This document shows positions 6,682 to 15,118 of a stretch of DNA of 64,000 bases, one piece after another. This DNA is from SIG299 sp045531955 (lineage in GTDB: Bacteria > Bacillota > Clostridia > Lachnospirales > Lachnospiraceae), in contig JAZSFC010000043.1 of NCBI GenBank assembly GCA_045531955.1, positions 1 to 64,000 on the forward strand. Reading direction: 5' to 3'. A program made the translations under genes and the position numbers. The notes below the pieces were generated by a model that was not told the DNA's origin, did no database searches, and was given only the letters and a program-made list of their open reading frames with translations. Position 1 is the first letter of the stretch, and every line of letters starts with the position of its first letter.

Positions 6682-7569
6682 ATGCATTATCAGTGGTATC
6701 CTGGACATATGTCCAAGGCAAAACGCCAGATGCAGGAAGATATTAAGTTAATTGATGTTGTAATTGAGCTGGTAGATGCCAGAATTCCGTACAGTTCAAA
6801 GAATCCGGATATTGATACACTGGCAAAAGGAAAAGACCGGGTGATTCTTTTAAATAAGGCAGATTTGGCTGATGAACGTGCCACAGCGGCTTTTAAAAAG
6901 TTTTATGAGGCGAAAGGCTTTCATGTATGTACCGTCAATTCCAAGGGTGGAAACGGCGTGAAAAATGTTATGAATACGGTTCGTACGGCATGTAAGGAAA
7001 AAATTGATAAGGACAGGGCAAGAGGTATTATCGGACGTCCTATCCGGGCAATGATTGTCGGTATACCAAATGTCGGAAAGTCTACCTTTATCAATTCTTT
7101 TGCAGGAAAAGCCTGTGCAAAAACCGGTAATAAACCGGGCGTTACCAAGGGCAAGCAATGGATTCGTTTAAACAAAGAACTGGAACTTTTAGATACCCCG
7201 GGTATTTTATGGCCTAAGTTTGATGATCAGAAGGTTGGTCTTCATATTGCCATGATAGGTTCCATTAATGAAGATATTTTGGATCAAAATGAACTGGCAA
7301 TCAAGCTTTTGGATTACATTATGACAAATTACAAAGGCTATGTTCAAACCCGTTATAATGTGGAAGAAGAAGGTAACGGCGAAGATATGTTAAAGAAAAT
7401 CGCGGACAAGCGTGCCTGTAAGAAAAAGGGAGGAGAACTTGACCTGGAAAAGATGTCTTCCTTTATTGTAGATGATTTTCGCGGAGGAAGAATCGGCAAA
7501 GTAACCTTAGAGCGTCCGGAGGATTTTGAAACACCGGAAATATCGCCTGCAAAAGAAAAAGAGGTATAA
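6682..7569 (+). CDS. rbgA: Ribosome biogenesis GTPase RbgA (YlqF)
   Basis: 295 residues. A circularly permuted GTPase with G4 (LLNKADL, about 55) before G1 (GIPNVGKST, about 127-135) and G3 (LDTPGIL). The start MHYQWYPGHMSKAKRQM is typical. RbgA drives a late step of 50S assembly (incorporation of L16 and others). RBS CAGGAGGGAT. The stop overlaps no gene; rnhB begins 5 nt later, so the two are cotranscribed. Confidence 0.97.
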   Translation: MHYQWYPGHMSKAKRQMQEDIKLIDVVIELVDARIPYSSKNPDIDTLAKGKDRVILLNKADLADERATAAFKKFYEAKGFHVCTVNSKGGNGVKNVMNTVRTACKEKIDKDRARGIIGRPIRAMIVGIPNVGKSTFINSFAGKACAKTGNKPGVTKGKQWIRLNKELELLDTPGILWPKFDDQKVGLHIAMIGSINEDILDQNELAIKLLDYIMTNYKGYVQTRYNVEEEGNGEDMLKKIADKRACKKKGGELDLEKMSSFIVDDFRGGRIGKVTLERPEDFETPEISPAKEKEV

Positions 7570-7573
7570 GGTC

Positions 7574-8338
7574 ATGTATAAAATTTCCGAAATCAAAACA
7601 GAACTGGAAAATGCAGATTTGGCAGAACTTCCTTTTGTGATAGAAAAATACGAGGCAGATGAACGGGAAGGCGTGAAAAAGCTTTTGATAAAGGCACAGA
7701 AAAAGCTGGACGCCTATGCAAAAGAACTGAAACGCACAGAAAATATGAAGGTTTATGAAAAGAAATATTGGGATTATTCCTTTATCTGCGGTATTGATGA
7801 AGTTGGAAGAGGTCCTTTGGCAGGTCCTGTGGTTGCTGCGGCAGTTATTCTTCCGAAAGACTGTAATATTTTGTATCTGAATGATTCTAAGCAGCTTTCT
7901 GAACAAAAAAGAGAAGAACTATACGATGTGATCATGGAGCAGGCGGTTGCGGTAGGTATCGGCGTGGTTTCCCATGAAAGAATCGATGAAATCAATATTT
8001 TACAAGCTACCTATGAAGCAATGCGTCAGGCAGTCGGTAAACTTAGTGTGACACCGGATTTATTGTTAAATGATGCGGTTACCATTCCGGAACTGACCAT
8101 GAAGCAGGTACCGATAATCAAAGGTGATGCCAAGAGTATTTCCATTGCAGCAGCAAGTATTGTTGCTAAAGTTACCAGAGACCACATGATGGTGGAATTG
8201 GATAAATTTTATCCGGAATACGGATTTGCAGGAAACAAAGGATATGGTTCTGCAGCTCATATTCAGGCGTTGAAAGAAATTGGTCCATGTCCGATTCACC
8301 GCAGAAGTTTTATCAAAAACTTTATTGCTGAAGCGTAG
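7574..8338 (+). CDS. rnhB: Ribonuclease HII
   Basis: 254 residues. It removes RNA, including single ribonucleotides, from DNA duplexes. The catalytic N-terminal core is CGIDEVGRGPLAGPVVAAAV (Asp, Glu, with the GRG substrate loop). The other acidic residues follow in LLNDAV and in AKVTRDHMM after KSISIAAASI. The N-terminal extension of about 70 residues is usual for Firmicutes RNase HII. The frame is open from 7526, but ATG 7574, right after the rbgA stop with AAGG upstream, gives the family start. Confidence 0.95.
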   Translation: MYKISEIKTELENADLAELPFVIEKYEADEREGVKKLLIKAQKKLDAYAKELKRTENMKVYEKKYWDYSFICGIDEVGRGPLAGPVVAAAVILPKDCNILYLNDSKQLSEQKREELYDVIMEQAVAVGIGVVSHERIDEINILQATYEAMRQAVGKLSVTPDLLLNDAVTIPELTMKQVPIIKGDAKSISIAAASIVAKVTRDHMMVELDKFYPEYGFAGNKGYGSAAHIQALKEIGPCPIHRRSFIKNFIAEA

Positions 8339-8372
8339 TAAGCTATAAATATATTTTGTCAGGAGGCACCGC

Positions 8373-8660
8373 ATGGAAGAAGAAAAAAAGAATATATCAA
8401 GCAAAACAGCGGTTGCATTATCCTATGAAGCCGGAGACCAGGCACCAAAAATTTTAGCAACAGGAAAAGGGTATGTAGCAGAAAAAATTATTGAAGCTGC
8501 CAAAGAAGAAAATGTTCCGGTTCATAAGGATGAAAAGTTAGCTGCTACACTTTCAAAGCTGGAAATAGGAGATTATATTCCGAAAGAATTGTATGGAGTA
8601 GTCGCAGAAATCCTGGTATTTGTTGACCGTGTGGAGGGTATAAAGAAGCATGCTAAATAA
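8373..8660 (+). CDS. Stand-alone FlhB C-terminal-like protein (YlqH/EscU family)
   Basis: 95 residues resembling only the cytoplasmic domain of FlhB/YscU export-gate proteins: AVALSYEAGDQAPKILATGK, GYVAEKIIEAAKEENVPVHK, LAATLSKLEIGDYIPKELYG, VVAEILVFV. The autocleavage NPTH loop of true FlhB is absent (ALSYE stands in its place), and no membrane segments are encoded. Such mini-proteins are common beside rnhB in Firmicutes, including organisms without flagella; function unknown. RBS AGGAGG. It overlaps yraN by 11 nt. Confidence 0.85.
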   Translation: MEEEKKNISSKTAVALSYEAGDQAPKILATGKGYVAEKIIEAAKEENVPVHKDEKLAATLSKLEIGDYIPKELYGVVAEILVFVDRVEGIKKHAK

Positions 8661-9009
8661 ACGAAGTCTCGGAACCGAAAAGGAAGAGCTTGCAGTACGG
8701 TATTTGGAGGAACAAGGCGTAACTGTTCTTGCAAAGAACTTTTATTTCCGTGGCGGAGAACTGGACTTAGTAATAAAAGACGGGGAATATATATGTTTTG
8801 TTGAAGTAAAATACAGAAAAAATATGTCTTATGGAACTCCGGAAGCGGCGGTAACAACAGCAAAACAAAGAAAAATAATTCTAGGAGCAAGGTTGTTTTT
8901 ATATCAGAATCATTACGGTTTCGATACGCCATGCCGCTTTGATGTGATTTCCATATATCAGGAAGAAATTTCATGGATAAAGGATGCGTTTTACCTTGGT
9001 GGTTGGTAA
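8650..9009 (+). CDS. yraN: YraN family protein (UPF0102), predicted nuclease fold
   Basis: 119 residues. The segment FRGGELDLVIKDGEYICFVE followed by VKYRK carries the E-x-D ... E-V-K pattern of the PD-(D/E)XK/Holliday-resolvase-like fold. KQRKIILGARLFL and CRFDVISI follow, as usual in the family. The biochemical role is not established. It starts inside the end of the preceding gene, implying translational coupling. Confidence 0.9.
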   Translation: MLNKRSLGTEKEELAVRYLEEQGVTVLAKNFYFRGGELDLVIKDGEYICFVEVKYRKNMSYGTPEAAVTTAKQRKIILGARLFLYQNHYGFDTPCRFDVISIYQEEISWIKDAFYLGGW

Positions 9010-9100
9010 GGAAAGAGGAAAAATGCTTTACAAACCGAAAACCGTATGGTAAATTTAATTGGATATCATAGTTTTAAATACTACAAGTGAGGTAAAATAG

Positions 9101-10435
9101 ATGAGTAAACCAATTGTAGCCATTGTCGGAAGACCTAACGTAGGTAAATCCACCCTGTTTAATGTACTTGCAGGGGAACGGATTTCCATCGTAAAGGACT
9201 TCCCAGGCGTTACCAGAGATAGAATTTATGCAGAAGTAAACTGGTTAAATTATCAGTTTACAATGATTGATACCGGTGGTATCGAGCCGGAAAGCAAAGA
9301 CATGATGTTGACTTATATGCGTCAACAGGCACAAACCGCTATTGATACAGCAGATATTATTATTTTTGTTGTAGATGTAAAGCAGGGCCTTGTGGATGCA
9401 GACTTTAAGGTGGCGGACATGCTTCGTCGTGCTAATAAGCCGGTAGTACTTTGTGTAAACAAGGTAGATGACTTCAACAAGTACATGGCGGATGTATATG
9501 AGTTTTATAATTTAGGTATCGGTGATCCGATGCCTGTTTCTGCTGTCAATATGCTTGGTATTGGTGATATGTTAGACGAAGTAATTAAGCATTTTGGTGA
9601 CAATGGTCAGGATGAAGCGGAAGATGAACGCCCTCGTATCGCTGTTGTCGGAAAGCCAAACGTTGGTAAGTCTTCCATGATTAACAAGCTTCTCGGTGAA
9701 GAACGCGTAATTGTTTCCGACATTGCAGGAACAACCCGTGATGCTATTGACACGGCCGTAACCTATAATAAAAAAGAATATGTATTTATTGATACAGCAG
9801 GACTTCGCCGTAAGAGTAAAATTAAAGAAGAAATTGAAAGGTTCAGCATTGTACGTACCGTTGCTGCGGTAGAACGTGCAGATGCGGTTATTTGTGTGAT
9901 TGATGCTACGGAAGGTATTACTGAGCAGGATGCAAAGATATGCGGTATTGCCCATGATAACGGAAAAGGTGTCATCATTGCCGTAAACAAATGGGACGCG
10001 GTAGAGGACAAGGATGATAAGACCATTTACCGTCACACGGAAAAAATCCGAGAAGTTCTTTCCTTTGTGCCTTATGCAGATATCATCTTTATTTCTGCAT
10101 TAACCGGTCAGCGTATGCATAAGTTGTTCGAACATATTGAAACTGTTATCCAGAATCAGAATATGCGAATCGGAACCGGTGTATTAAATGAAATCATGAT
10201 GGAAGCTGTTTCCTTACAGCAGCCACCATCTGACAAGGGTAAGCGCTTAAAGCTCTACTATATTACTCAGGTTGCAGTAAAACCTCCAACCTTTGTTATT
10301 TTTGTAAATGATAAAGAAATTATGCATTTTTCCTATGTCAGATATATTGAAAATAAGATTAGAGAAGCCTTTGGCTTTTCCGGAACCTCTTTAAAGTTTA
10401 TTATCAGAGAGCGTTCAGAGAAAGACGGAAAATAA
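9101..10435 (+). CDS. der: Ribosome-associated GTPase Der (EngA)
   Basis: 444 residues. Two tandem GTPase domains are followed by a KH-like domain, the unique layout of Der, needed for 50S maturation. Domain 1: GRPNVGKST, DTGGIE, NKVD. Domain 2: GKPNVGKSS (about 186), DTAGLR, NKWD. The C-terminal KH-like part includes FVNDKEIMHFSYVRYIEN. RBS GTGAGGT. The 91-nt gap after yraN holds no convincing promoter or terminator. Confidence 0.97.
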   Translation: MSKPIVAIVGRPNVGKSTLFNVLAGERISIVKDFPGVTRDRIYAEVNWLNYQFTMIDTGGIEPESKDMMLTYMRQQAQTAIDTADIIIFVVDVKQGLVDADFKVADMLRRANKPVVLCVNKVDDFNKYMADVYEFYNLGIGDPMPVSAVNMLGIGDMLDEVIKHFGDNGQDEAEDERPRIAVVGKPNVGKSSMINKLLGEERVIVSDIAGTTRDAIDTAVTYNKKEYVFIDTAGLRRKSKIKEEIERFSIVRTVAAVERADAVICVIDATEGITEQDAKICGIAHDNGKGVIIAVNKWDAVEDKDDKTIYRHTEKIREVLSFVPYADIIFISALTGQRMHKLFEHIETVIQNQNMRIGTGVLNEIMMEAVSLQQPPSDKGKRLKLYYITQVAVKPPTFVIFVNDKEIMHFSYVRYIENKIREAFGFSGTSLKFIIRERSEKDGK

Positions 10436-10455
10436 TTTAGCTTGGGAGAATAACT

Positions 10456-11091
10456 ATGTTGCTGTTTCAATCAATTTTATTATGTCTGTTGGCCGGATAT
10501 ATTTTAGGCGGAATTTCCGGCGGACATGTAGCAGGAAAGATTTATAACACCGATGTAAGGGAACACGGCAGCGGAAACTTAGGTGCTACCAATGTGCTCA
10601 GAACTCTCGGATGGAAAGCTGCTGTCATTACCTTTGCGGTGGATGTATTAAAAGTAATTGTACCGGTGCTGATTGTGCGTTATCTGCTGTTTCCGCAGTA
10701 TGCACCTTATTCTTATGAAAATCAGCTTTTAGTTCTGTATTATGCATTTGGTGCAGTCATCGGACATAATTTTCCAATGACCTTAAATTTCCATGGCGGA
10801 AAGGGAGTAGCCTGCCTGGCAGCTACTATTTTAATGTTTGACTGGCGGATGGCTCTTCCGGAAATTCTTATTTTTGTTTTAATTGTTGCTGTTACAAAGT
10901 ACGTATCGGTTGGTTCCATCCTGGTTTCCTTATTTTTCTTCGGATGGATTTTGCTGGTACATGATGCAACTCTTCATATGGCCTTGATTGCATGCGCTTT
11001 CCCGGTATCGGTCATTTTTATGCATCGCTCCAATATTAAGCGTCTGCTTCAGGGAACTGAAAATAAGATTGGGTCCAAAAAGAAAGAATAA
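10456..11091 (+). CDS. plsY: Acyl-phosphate:glycerol-3-phosphate acyltransferase PlsY
   Basis: 211 residues, multi-pass membrane protein. PlsY transfers the acyl group from acyl-phosphate to G3P, the first step of phospholipid synthesis. Conserved motifs: VREHGSGNLGATNVLRTLG (motif 1), HNFPMTLNFHGGKGVA (motif 2) and the late HRSNIKRLLQGTENK (motif 3). Followed 15 nt later by gpsA, which makes its substrate. Confidence 0.95.
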   Translation: MLLFQSILLCLLAGYILGGISGGHVAGKIYNTDVREHGSGNLGATNVLRTLGWKAAVITFAVDVLKVIVPVLIVRYLLFPQYAPYSYENQLLVLYYAFGAVIGHNFPMTLNFHGGKGVACLAATILMFDWRMALPEILIFVLIVAVTKYVSVGSILVSLFFFGWILLVHDATLHMALIACAFPVSVIFMHRSNIKRLLQGTENKIGSKKKE

Positions 11092-11106
11092 ATAGGAGAT
11101 ATCAGA

Positions 11107-12117
11107 ATGAAAATATCTGTATTAGGTGCAGGAACCTGGGGAACTGCCCTTACAATTTTACTTGCTGAAAATAAACATGAAGTTACACTTTGGTCAAAAC
11201 TGCCAAAAGAAATAGAAGCTCTTTCGGCCAACCGCAGCGATATTAAAAATCTTCCGGGTGCAGTTCTGCAGGACTCTGTAAAACTTACTTCTGACTTAAA
11301 TGAAGCATTAAAAGAGCCGGAATTGATAGTAATGGCAGTTGCATCCGTTTTCGTCAGGGAAACAGCAAAGAGTATTGCTGATAAGTTACCGAAGGGAATT
11401 ATTATTGTAAATGTAGCAAAAGGTATTGAAGAAGCAACATTAAAGACTCTTACTGAAGTAATAGAAGATGAAATTCCGCAGGCAGAGGTAGCGGTGTTGT
11501 CCGGTCCGAGTCATGCGGAAGAGGTAAGCAGAAAAATTCCTACTACCATTGTGGCCGGTGCAAAGAAAAAAGAAGTGGCTGATAAAATCCAGGATGCATT
11601 TATGACAGATTTTTTCCGGGTATATACCAGTCCGGATGTTATCGGTATTGAACTTGGCGGCTCATTAAAAAATGTTATTGCTCTTGCGGCCGGAGTGCTT
11701 GACGGCGCAGGCTTTGGTGATAACACGAAAGCAGCGCTAATGACCAGAGGCATAGCTGAAATTTCCCGTCTTGGAATTGCTATGGGGGGAAAGTACGAAA
11801 CCTTTGCAGGTCTTTCCGGCATGGGAGATTTAATGGTAACCTGTACCAGTAAGCATAGTCGTAACAGAAATGCAGGTTTCTTAATCGGTCAGGGAAAAAC
11901 AGCAAAAGAGGCAATGGAAGAAGTGCAGCAGACCGTTGAAGGTGTTTATTCTGCGAAAGCAGCTAATATGCTTGGAAAGAAATTTAACGTTGAACTACCT
12001 ATTGTAGAACAGGTAAATCTTGTATTATTTGAAGATAAACCTGTGAAAGAAGCTATTTATGATTTGCTGATTCGAGAGAAAACAGAAGAACATACAGCAT
12101 TGTGCTGGACGGAATAA
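11107..12117 (+). CDS. gpsA: Glycerol-3-phosphate dehydrogenase [NAD(P)+]
   Basis: 336 residues. It reduces DHAP to sn-glycerol-3-phosphate for phospholipids. N-terminal Rossmann motif GAGTWGTALT; LSGPSHAEEV; the catalytic region includes GGSLKNVIALAAG (Lys) and GDNTKAALMTRG. RBS AGGAGAT. The plsY-gpsA-spoIVA order is common in Clostridia. A terminator follows at once. Confidence 0.97.
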   Translation: MKISVLGAGTWGTALTILLAENKHEVTLWSKLPKEIEALSANRSDIKNLPGAVLQDSVKLTSDLNEALKEPELIVMAVASVFVRETAKSIADKLPKGIIIVNVAKGIEEATLKTLTEVIEDEIPQAEVAVLSGPSHAEEVSRKIPTTIVAGAKKKEVADKIQDAFMTDFFRVYTSPDVIGIELGGSLKNVIALAAGVLDGAGFGDNTKAALMTRGIAEISRLGIAMGGKYETFAGLSGMGDLMVTCTSKHSRNRNAGFLIGQGKTAKEAMEEVQQTVEGVYSAKAANMLGKKFNVELPIVEQVNLVLFEDKPVKEAIYDLLIREKTEEHTALCWTE

Positions 12118-12119
12118 AT

Positions 12120-12160
12120 AAAAAACAAAAGAATCATCGCTTTGATTCTTTTGTTTTTTA
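12120..12160 (+). terminator. Terminator after gpsA
   Basis: AAACAAAAGAATCA, a short loop, then TGATTCTTTTGTTTTTT: a long A/T-rich stem with a U-tract, separating gpsA from sporulation-specific spoIVA. Confidence 0.85.
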
Positions 12161-12177
12161 TTTGAAAACGGTATATG

Positions 12178-12206
12178 GAATGTTTTTTTATACATAGGCA
12201 TATAGT
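12178..12206 (+). promoter_or_regulatory. Candidate SigE-type promoter for spoIVA
   Basis: GAATGTT (12178-12184), 14 nt, CATATAGT (12199-12206). This compares with the mother-cell SigE consensus KMATATT-N14-CATACAMT (one mismatch in -35, two in -10). Position and family knowledge (spoIVA belongs to the SigE regulon) support it; the sequence match alone is moderate. Confidence 0.45.
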
Positions 12207-12256
12207 TATACAAATACTATCGGACACAGTATCAGATAATAATCAGGAGGGTGCCT

Positions 12257-13738
12257 ATGGAAAATCATTCTTTTCACATTTATAAAGATATACAGCAAAG
12301 AACAGGCGGTGCGGTATATTTAGGTGTAGTAGGACCGGTAAGAACCGGAAAATCCACATTTATTAAGCGATTTATGGATGTTCTGGTTCTTCCGAATATT
12401 ACGGAACCACATATAAAAAAACAAATTAATGATGAACTGCCTCAAAGCGGCAACGGAAAAACAATTATGACAACAGAACCTAAATTTATTCCGATGACAC
12501 CGGCAGATATTGTATTGGAAGACGGTTCGAATTTAAAACTCCGTTTAATCGACTGCGTTGGTTATATGACAGAAGGCGCTTTGGGTCACATGGAAGAAAA
12601 TACCCAGCGTATGGTAAAAACACCATGGAACGCTTCGGAAATTCCTTTTTCGGAAGCTGCATCCATAGGAACAAGAAAAGTTATTGAAGATCATTCTACT
12701 ATTGGTATTGTTGTAACAACGGACGGAACATTCGGAGAACTTCCGAGAGAAAATTATCTTGTTCCTGAAGAGCAGACGATCCGTGAATTGCAGGAAATCG
12801 GAAAGCCGTTTGTTATTTTGCTAAATTCTGCATATCCAAATGCAGCAGAAACTAAGGAAATTGCAAGACAAATGGAAGAACAGTATCACGCCACTGTGAT
12901 TCCGGTAAATTGTCTTTCTTTAACAGCAGAAGATATTACAGGAATAATGGATCGTATTGTTGCATCTTTTCCGGCGAATATTGTTTATTTTTCTATGCCG
13001 AAATGGGTAGAGCTTTTACCGGAGGATAATGAAATCAGACAAGGAATAATATCTTCCGTACAGAATTTTCTTTCCAAAATTACTTCTATGAAAGATATTT
13101 CTGTTGCAAAAAACAACTGTCCGGGAGAATACATAAATCAGTTTGAAATAAAGGAATTGCACAGGGAGAACGGAGAGGTATTCATTGCAATACGTGTAAA
13201 GGATGAGTATTATTACAACATGTTAAGTGATTTAACCGGTATTCCTGTTGCTGACGAAGCAGAATTTTTAGAGGCAGTCCGCATGCTTGCTTCCGTGCGA
13301 AAAGAATGCGAGTGTGTAGGAAGTGCATGGAATGAAGTAAAAGCAGAAGGCTACGGGGTGATTTATCCTCAGGCAGACCAGATTAAAATTTCAGATCCTG
13401 AACTTGTAAAACATGGAAATAAATATGGTGTGAAATTAAAAGCTACTGCACCGTCCACACAGATGATCCAGGCGGATATTGAAATTGAAATTGCACCGAT
13501 TGTGGGTACCATGGAACAGGCAAATGACCTGATTGAGTATATGAAACAGCAGGTTTCGGCAGGTAATGACGGTATTTATGAAACAAATATTTTCGGTAAA
13601 ACGGTACGTCAACTGATTGAAGACGGAATTCAGGAGAAAATAGGGAATATTTCTAGGGAAAGCAGGGTAAAATTACAAAATACAATGCAAAAAATTGTAA
13701 ATGACAGCAATCGTGGCTTTATTTGTATTATAATTTAA
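12257..13738 (+). CDS. spoIVA: Stage IV sporulation protein A, coat morphogenetic ATPase
   Basis: 493 residues, the expected length. SpoIVA polymerises on the forespore outer membrane as the basement layer of the spore coat, using ATP hydrolysis. It starts with ENHSFHIYKDIQQRTGG. The Walker A is GPVRTGKST (26-34), LIDCVGYM is in the Walker B/switch region, and the C-terminus NRGFICIII is typical. The frame opens at GTG 12251, which abuts the AGGAGG; ATG 12257 has correct spacing. Its presence indicates an endospore former. Confidence 0.97.
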   Translation: MENHSFHIYKDIQQRTGGAVYLGVVGPVRTGKSTFIKRFMDVLVLPNITEPHIKKQINDELPQSGNGKTIMTTEPKFIPMTPADIVLEDGSNLKLRLIDCVGYMTEGALGHMEENTQRMVKTPWNASEIPFSEAASIGTRKVIEDHSTIGIVVTTDGTFGELPRENYLVPEEQTIRELQEIGKPFVILLNSAYPNAAETKEIARQMEEQYHATVIPVNCLSLTAEDITGIMDRIVASFPANIVYFSMPKWVELLPEDNEIRQGIISSVQNFLSKITSMKDISVAKNNCPGEYINQFEIKELHRENGEVFIAIRVKDEYYYNMLSDLTGIPVADEAEFLEAVRMLASVRKECECVGSAWNEVKAEGYGVIYPQADQIKISDPELVKHGNKYGVKLKATAPSTQMIQADIEIEIAPIVGTMEQANDLIEYMKQQVSAGNDGIYETNIFGKTVRQLIEDGIQEKIGNISRESRVKLQNTMQKIVNDSNRGFICIII

Positions 13739-13779
13739 AAATTTTAACTACGAAAGTAGAATAAATGTATTAGAAACAG

Positions 13780-13808
13780 TTGACATTATTTGGGCAGTTT
13801 GCTATAAT
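13780..13808 (+). promoter_or_regulatory. Strong SigA promoter of the NlpC/P60 gene
   Basis: TTGACA (13780-13785), exactly 17 nt, TATAAT (13803-13808): perfect consensus. It predicts a leader of about 119 nt before the ATG. Confidence 0.92.
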
Positions 13809-13901
13809 ATGCACGTAATAAACTTAATATTTATGTAACATTTTATATACATAACAATATTTTTTATGTGGCTGAATTGTAAAATGTAACAAATTGCCCA
13901 G
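13790..13901 (+). promoter_or_regulatory. Paired inverted operator-like sites around the NlpC/P60 promoter
   Basis: TTGGGCAGTTTG (13790-13801), inside the promoter spacer, and CAAATTGCCCAG (13890-13901), in the leader, are inverted copies matching at 10 of 12 positions, with centres exactly 100 bp apart. Because the left copy is upstream of the transcription start, the pair cannot form an RNA stem; two protein-binding sites are more likely. The leader also holds TTATGTA...TACATAA (13831-13854) and two ATGTAACA words. Confidence 0.35.
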
Positions 13902-13933
13902 AAAATTGTTAACTATTTCTATTGGAGGAACCG

Positions 13934-15022
13934 ATGAAGAAAACATTTAAAAAAGCAGTGTGTCTGTTTATTATTGGAGTATTAACAGCTCAAGGTCCAC
14001 TGATGTCCGTTAAAGCTGATGTGGTTGATGGTGATAATTCCATTGGTGGTTTTACCGAATTGTTGGACAAATATTATTCCAGCATCAATACAGAAGAGGA
14101 GGCAGATACAACAGAGCTTTTTGCTACCGCTTATGAAGCTCCGGAAAATCTTGCTATTGCAAATGTAAACAGTTCCTTAAATATTAGAAAAAAACCAAGT
14201 TCTTCTTCTCAAAAGGTTGGTATTCTCGGAAAAGAAGGTGCATGTATCGTCGAGTCCATTGATGAAAACGGATGGGCAAAAATCAGATCCGGTGAAGTAG
14301 AAGGCTATGCTTTTGCAGAGTATTTAATTATGGGTGATGAAGCTGTAGCCAAGGCAATGGAATCTGCCGTATTATATGCAACTGTTAATTCTAAAGTCAG
14401 TGCATTAAATGTCCGCACAGCTCCAAGTACTGATGCCGAAATTATTACAAAGGTAAAAGCCGGCGAACGACTGGTTGTTACAAAAGAAGTTGTTGTAAAT
14501 AAAGAAGATGTTACTTCCCAGGTTTGGGTTGAAGTACGTGTAGATGATGATGAAAATGCTGATGCTGTTGCGTATGTTTCTGCAGATTATGTAACCGTAT
14601 CTTATGAATTAAATTGGGCAAGTAAGTACACTCCTTACGGTCCGGATGTATCTGAACTTCGTGTAAACATTTGCGATTACGCAAAGAAGTGGATAGGTAC
14701 CAAATATGTATGGGGCGGCAACAGCTTAACCAAGGGTATTGACTGTTCCGGCTTTGTACAGCAGGTATATAAGCATTTTGGTTATACTACACCAAGAGTA
14801 TCCCGTGACATGGCAAAGAAATACAAAAAGATTTCTATTGACGAATTAAAGCCGGGCGACTTGATTTTCTACGGAAGAGTAAAAGATAAGTATATCAATC
14901 ATGTTGGTATTTATATCGGTAACGGACAGGTTATCCATTCCAGTACAAACTATAAGGGTGTTGCAATTTCCAGCATGTATTTTTATTCCATTTTAAAGTG
15001 TGGAAGAATTATTAATGACTAA
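13934..15022 (+). CDS. Secreted NlpC/P60 peptidoglycan hydrolase with two SH3b domains
   Basis: 362 residues. A signal peptide is evident: KKTFKKAV, a hydrophobic core, then cleavage near SVKA-DVV (about residue 29). Two bacterial SH3 domains follow (about 48-110 and 125-215; each has the LNIRKKPSS / LNVRTAPST signature). The C-terminal NlpC/P60 domain starts at about 245: catalytic Cys271 in DCSGFV, His323 in NHVGIYIG and His335 in GQVIHSS. It probably cuts stem peptides (D-glutamyl-diamino acid bonds) in wall turnover. Start: TTG 13922 is upstream of the GGAGGA RBS, so ATG 13934 is used. Monocistronic: its own strong promoter and terminator. Confidence 0.93.
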   Translation: MKKTFKKAVCLFIIGVLTAQGPLMSVKADVVDGDNSIGGFTELLDKYYSSINTEEEADTTELFATAYEAPENLAIANVNSSLNIRKKPSSSSQKVGILGKEGACIVESIDENGWAKIRSGEVEGYAFAEYLIMGDEAVAKAMESAVLYATVNSKVSALNVRTAPSTDAEIITKVKAGERLVVTKEVVVNKEDVTSQVWVEVRVDDDENADAVAYVSADYVTVSYELNWASKYTPYGPDVSELRVNICDYAKKWIGTKYVWGGNSLTKGIDCSGFVQQVYKHFGYTTPRVSRDMAKKYKKISIDELKPGDLIFYGRVKDKYINHVGIYIGNGQVIHSSTNYKGVAISSMYFYSILKCGRIIND

Positions 15023-15034
15023 AAAGAATACGTT

Positions 15035-15072
15035 AAAAAGCAGTTGTTGTTCTCGACAACTGCTTTTTTTTG
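15035..15072 (+). terminator. Terminator after the NlpC/P60 gene
   Basis: AAAAAGCAGTTGT, 8-nt loop, ACAACTGCTTTTTTTTG: a 13-bp stem with a U-tract. Confidence 0.93.
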
Positions 15073-15118
15073 TGGTAATATGGATAGTGGATTTTTATTG
15101 ATTTGGAGGTAAAGCCGG

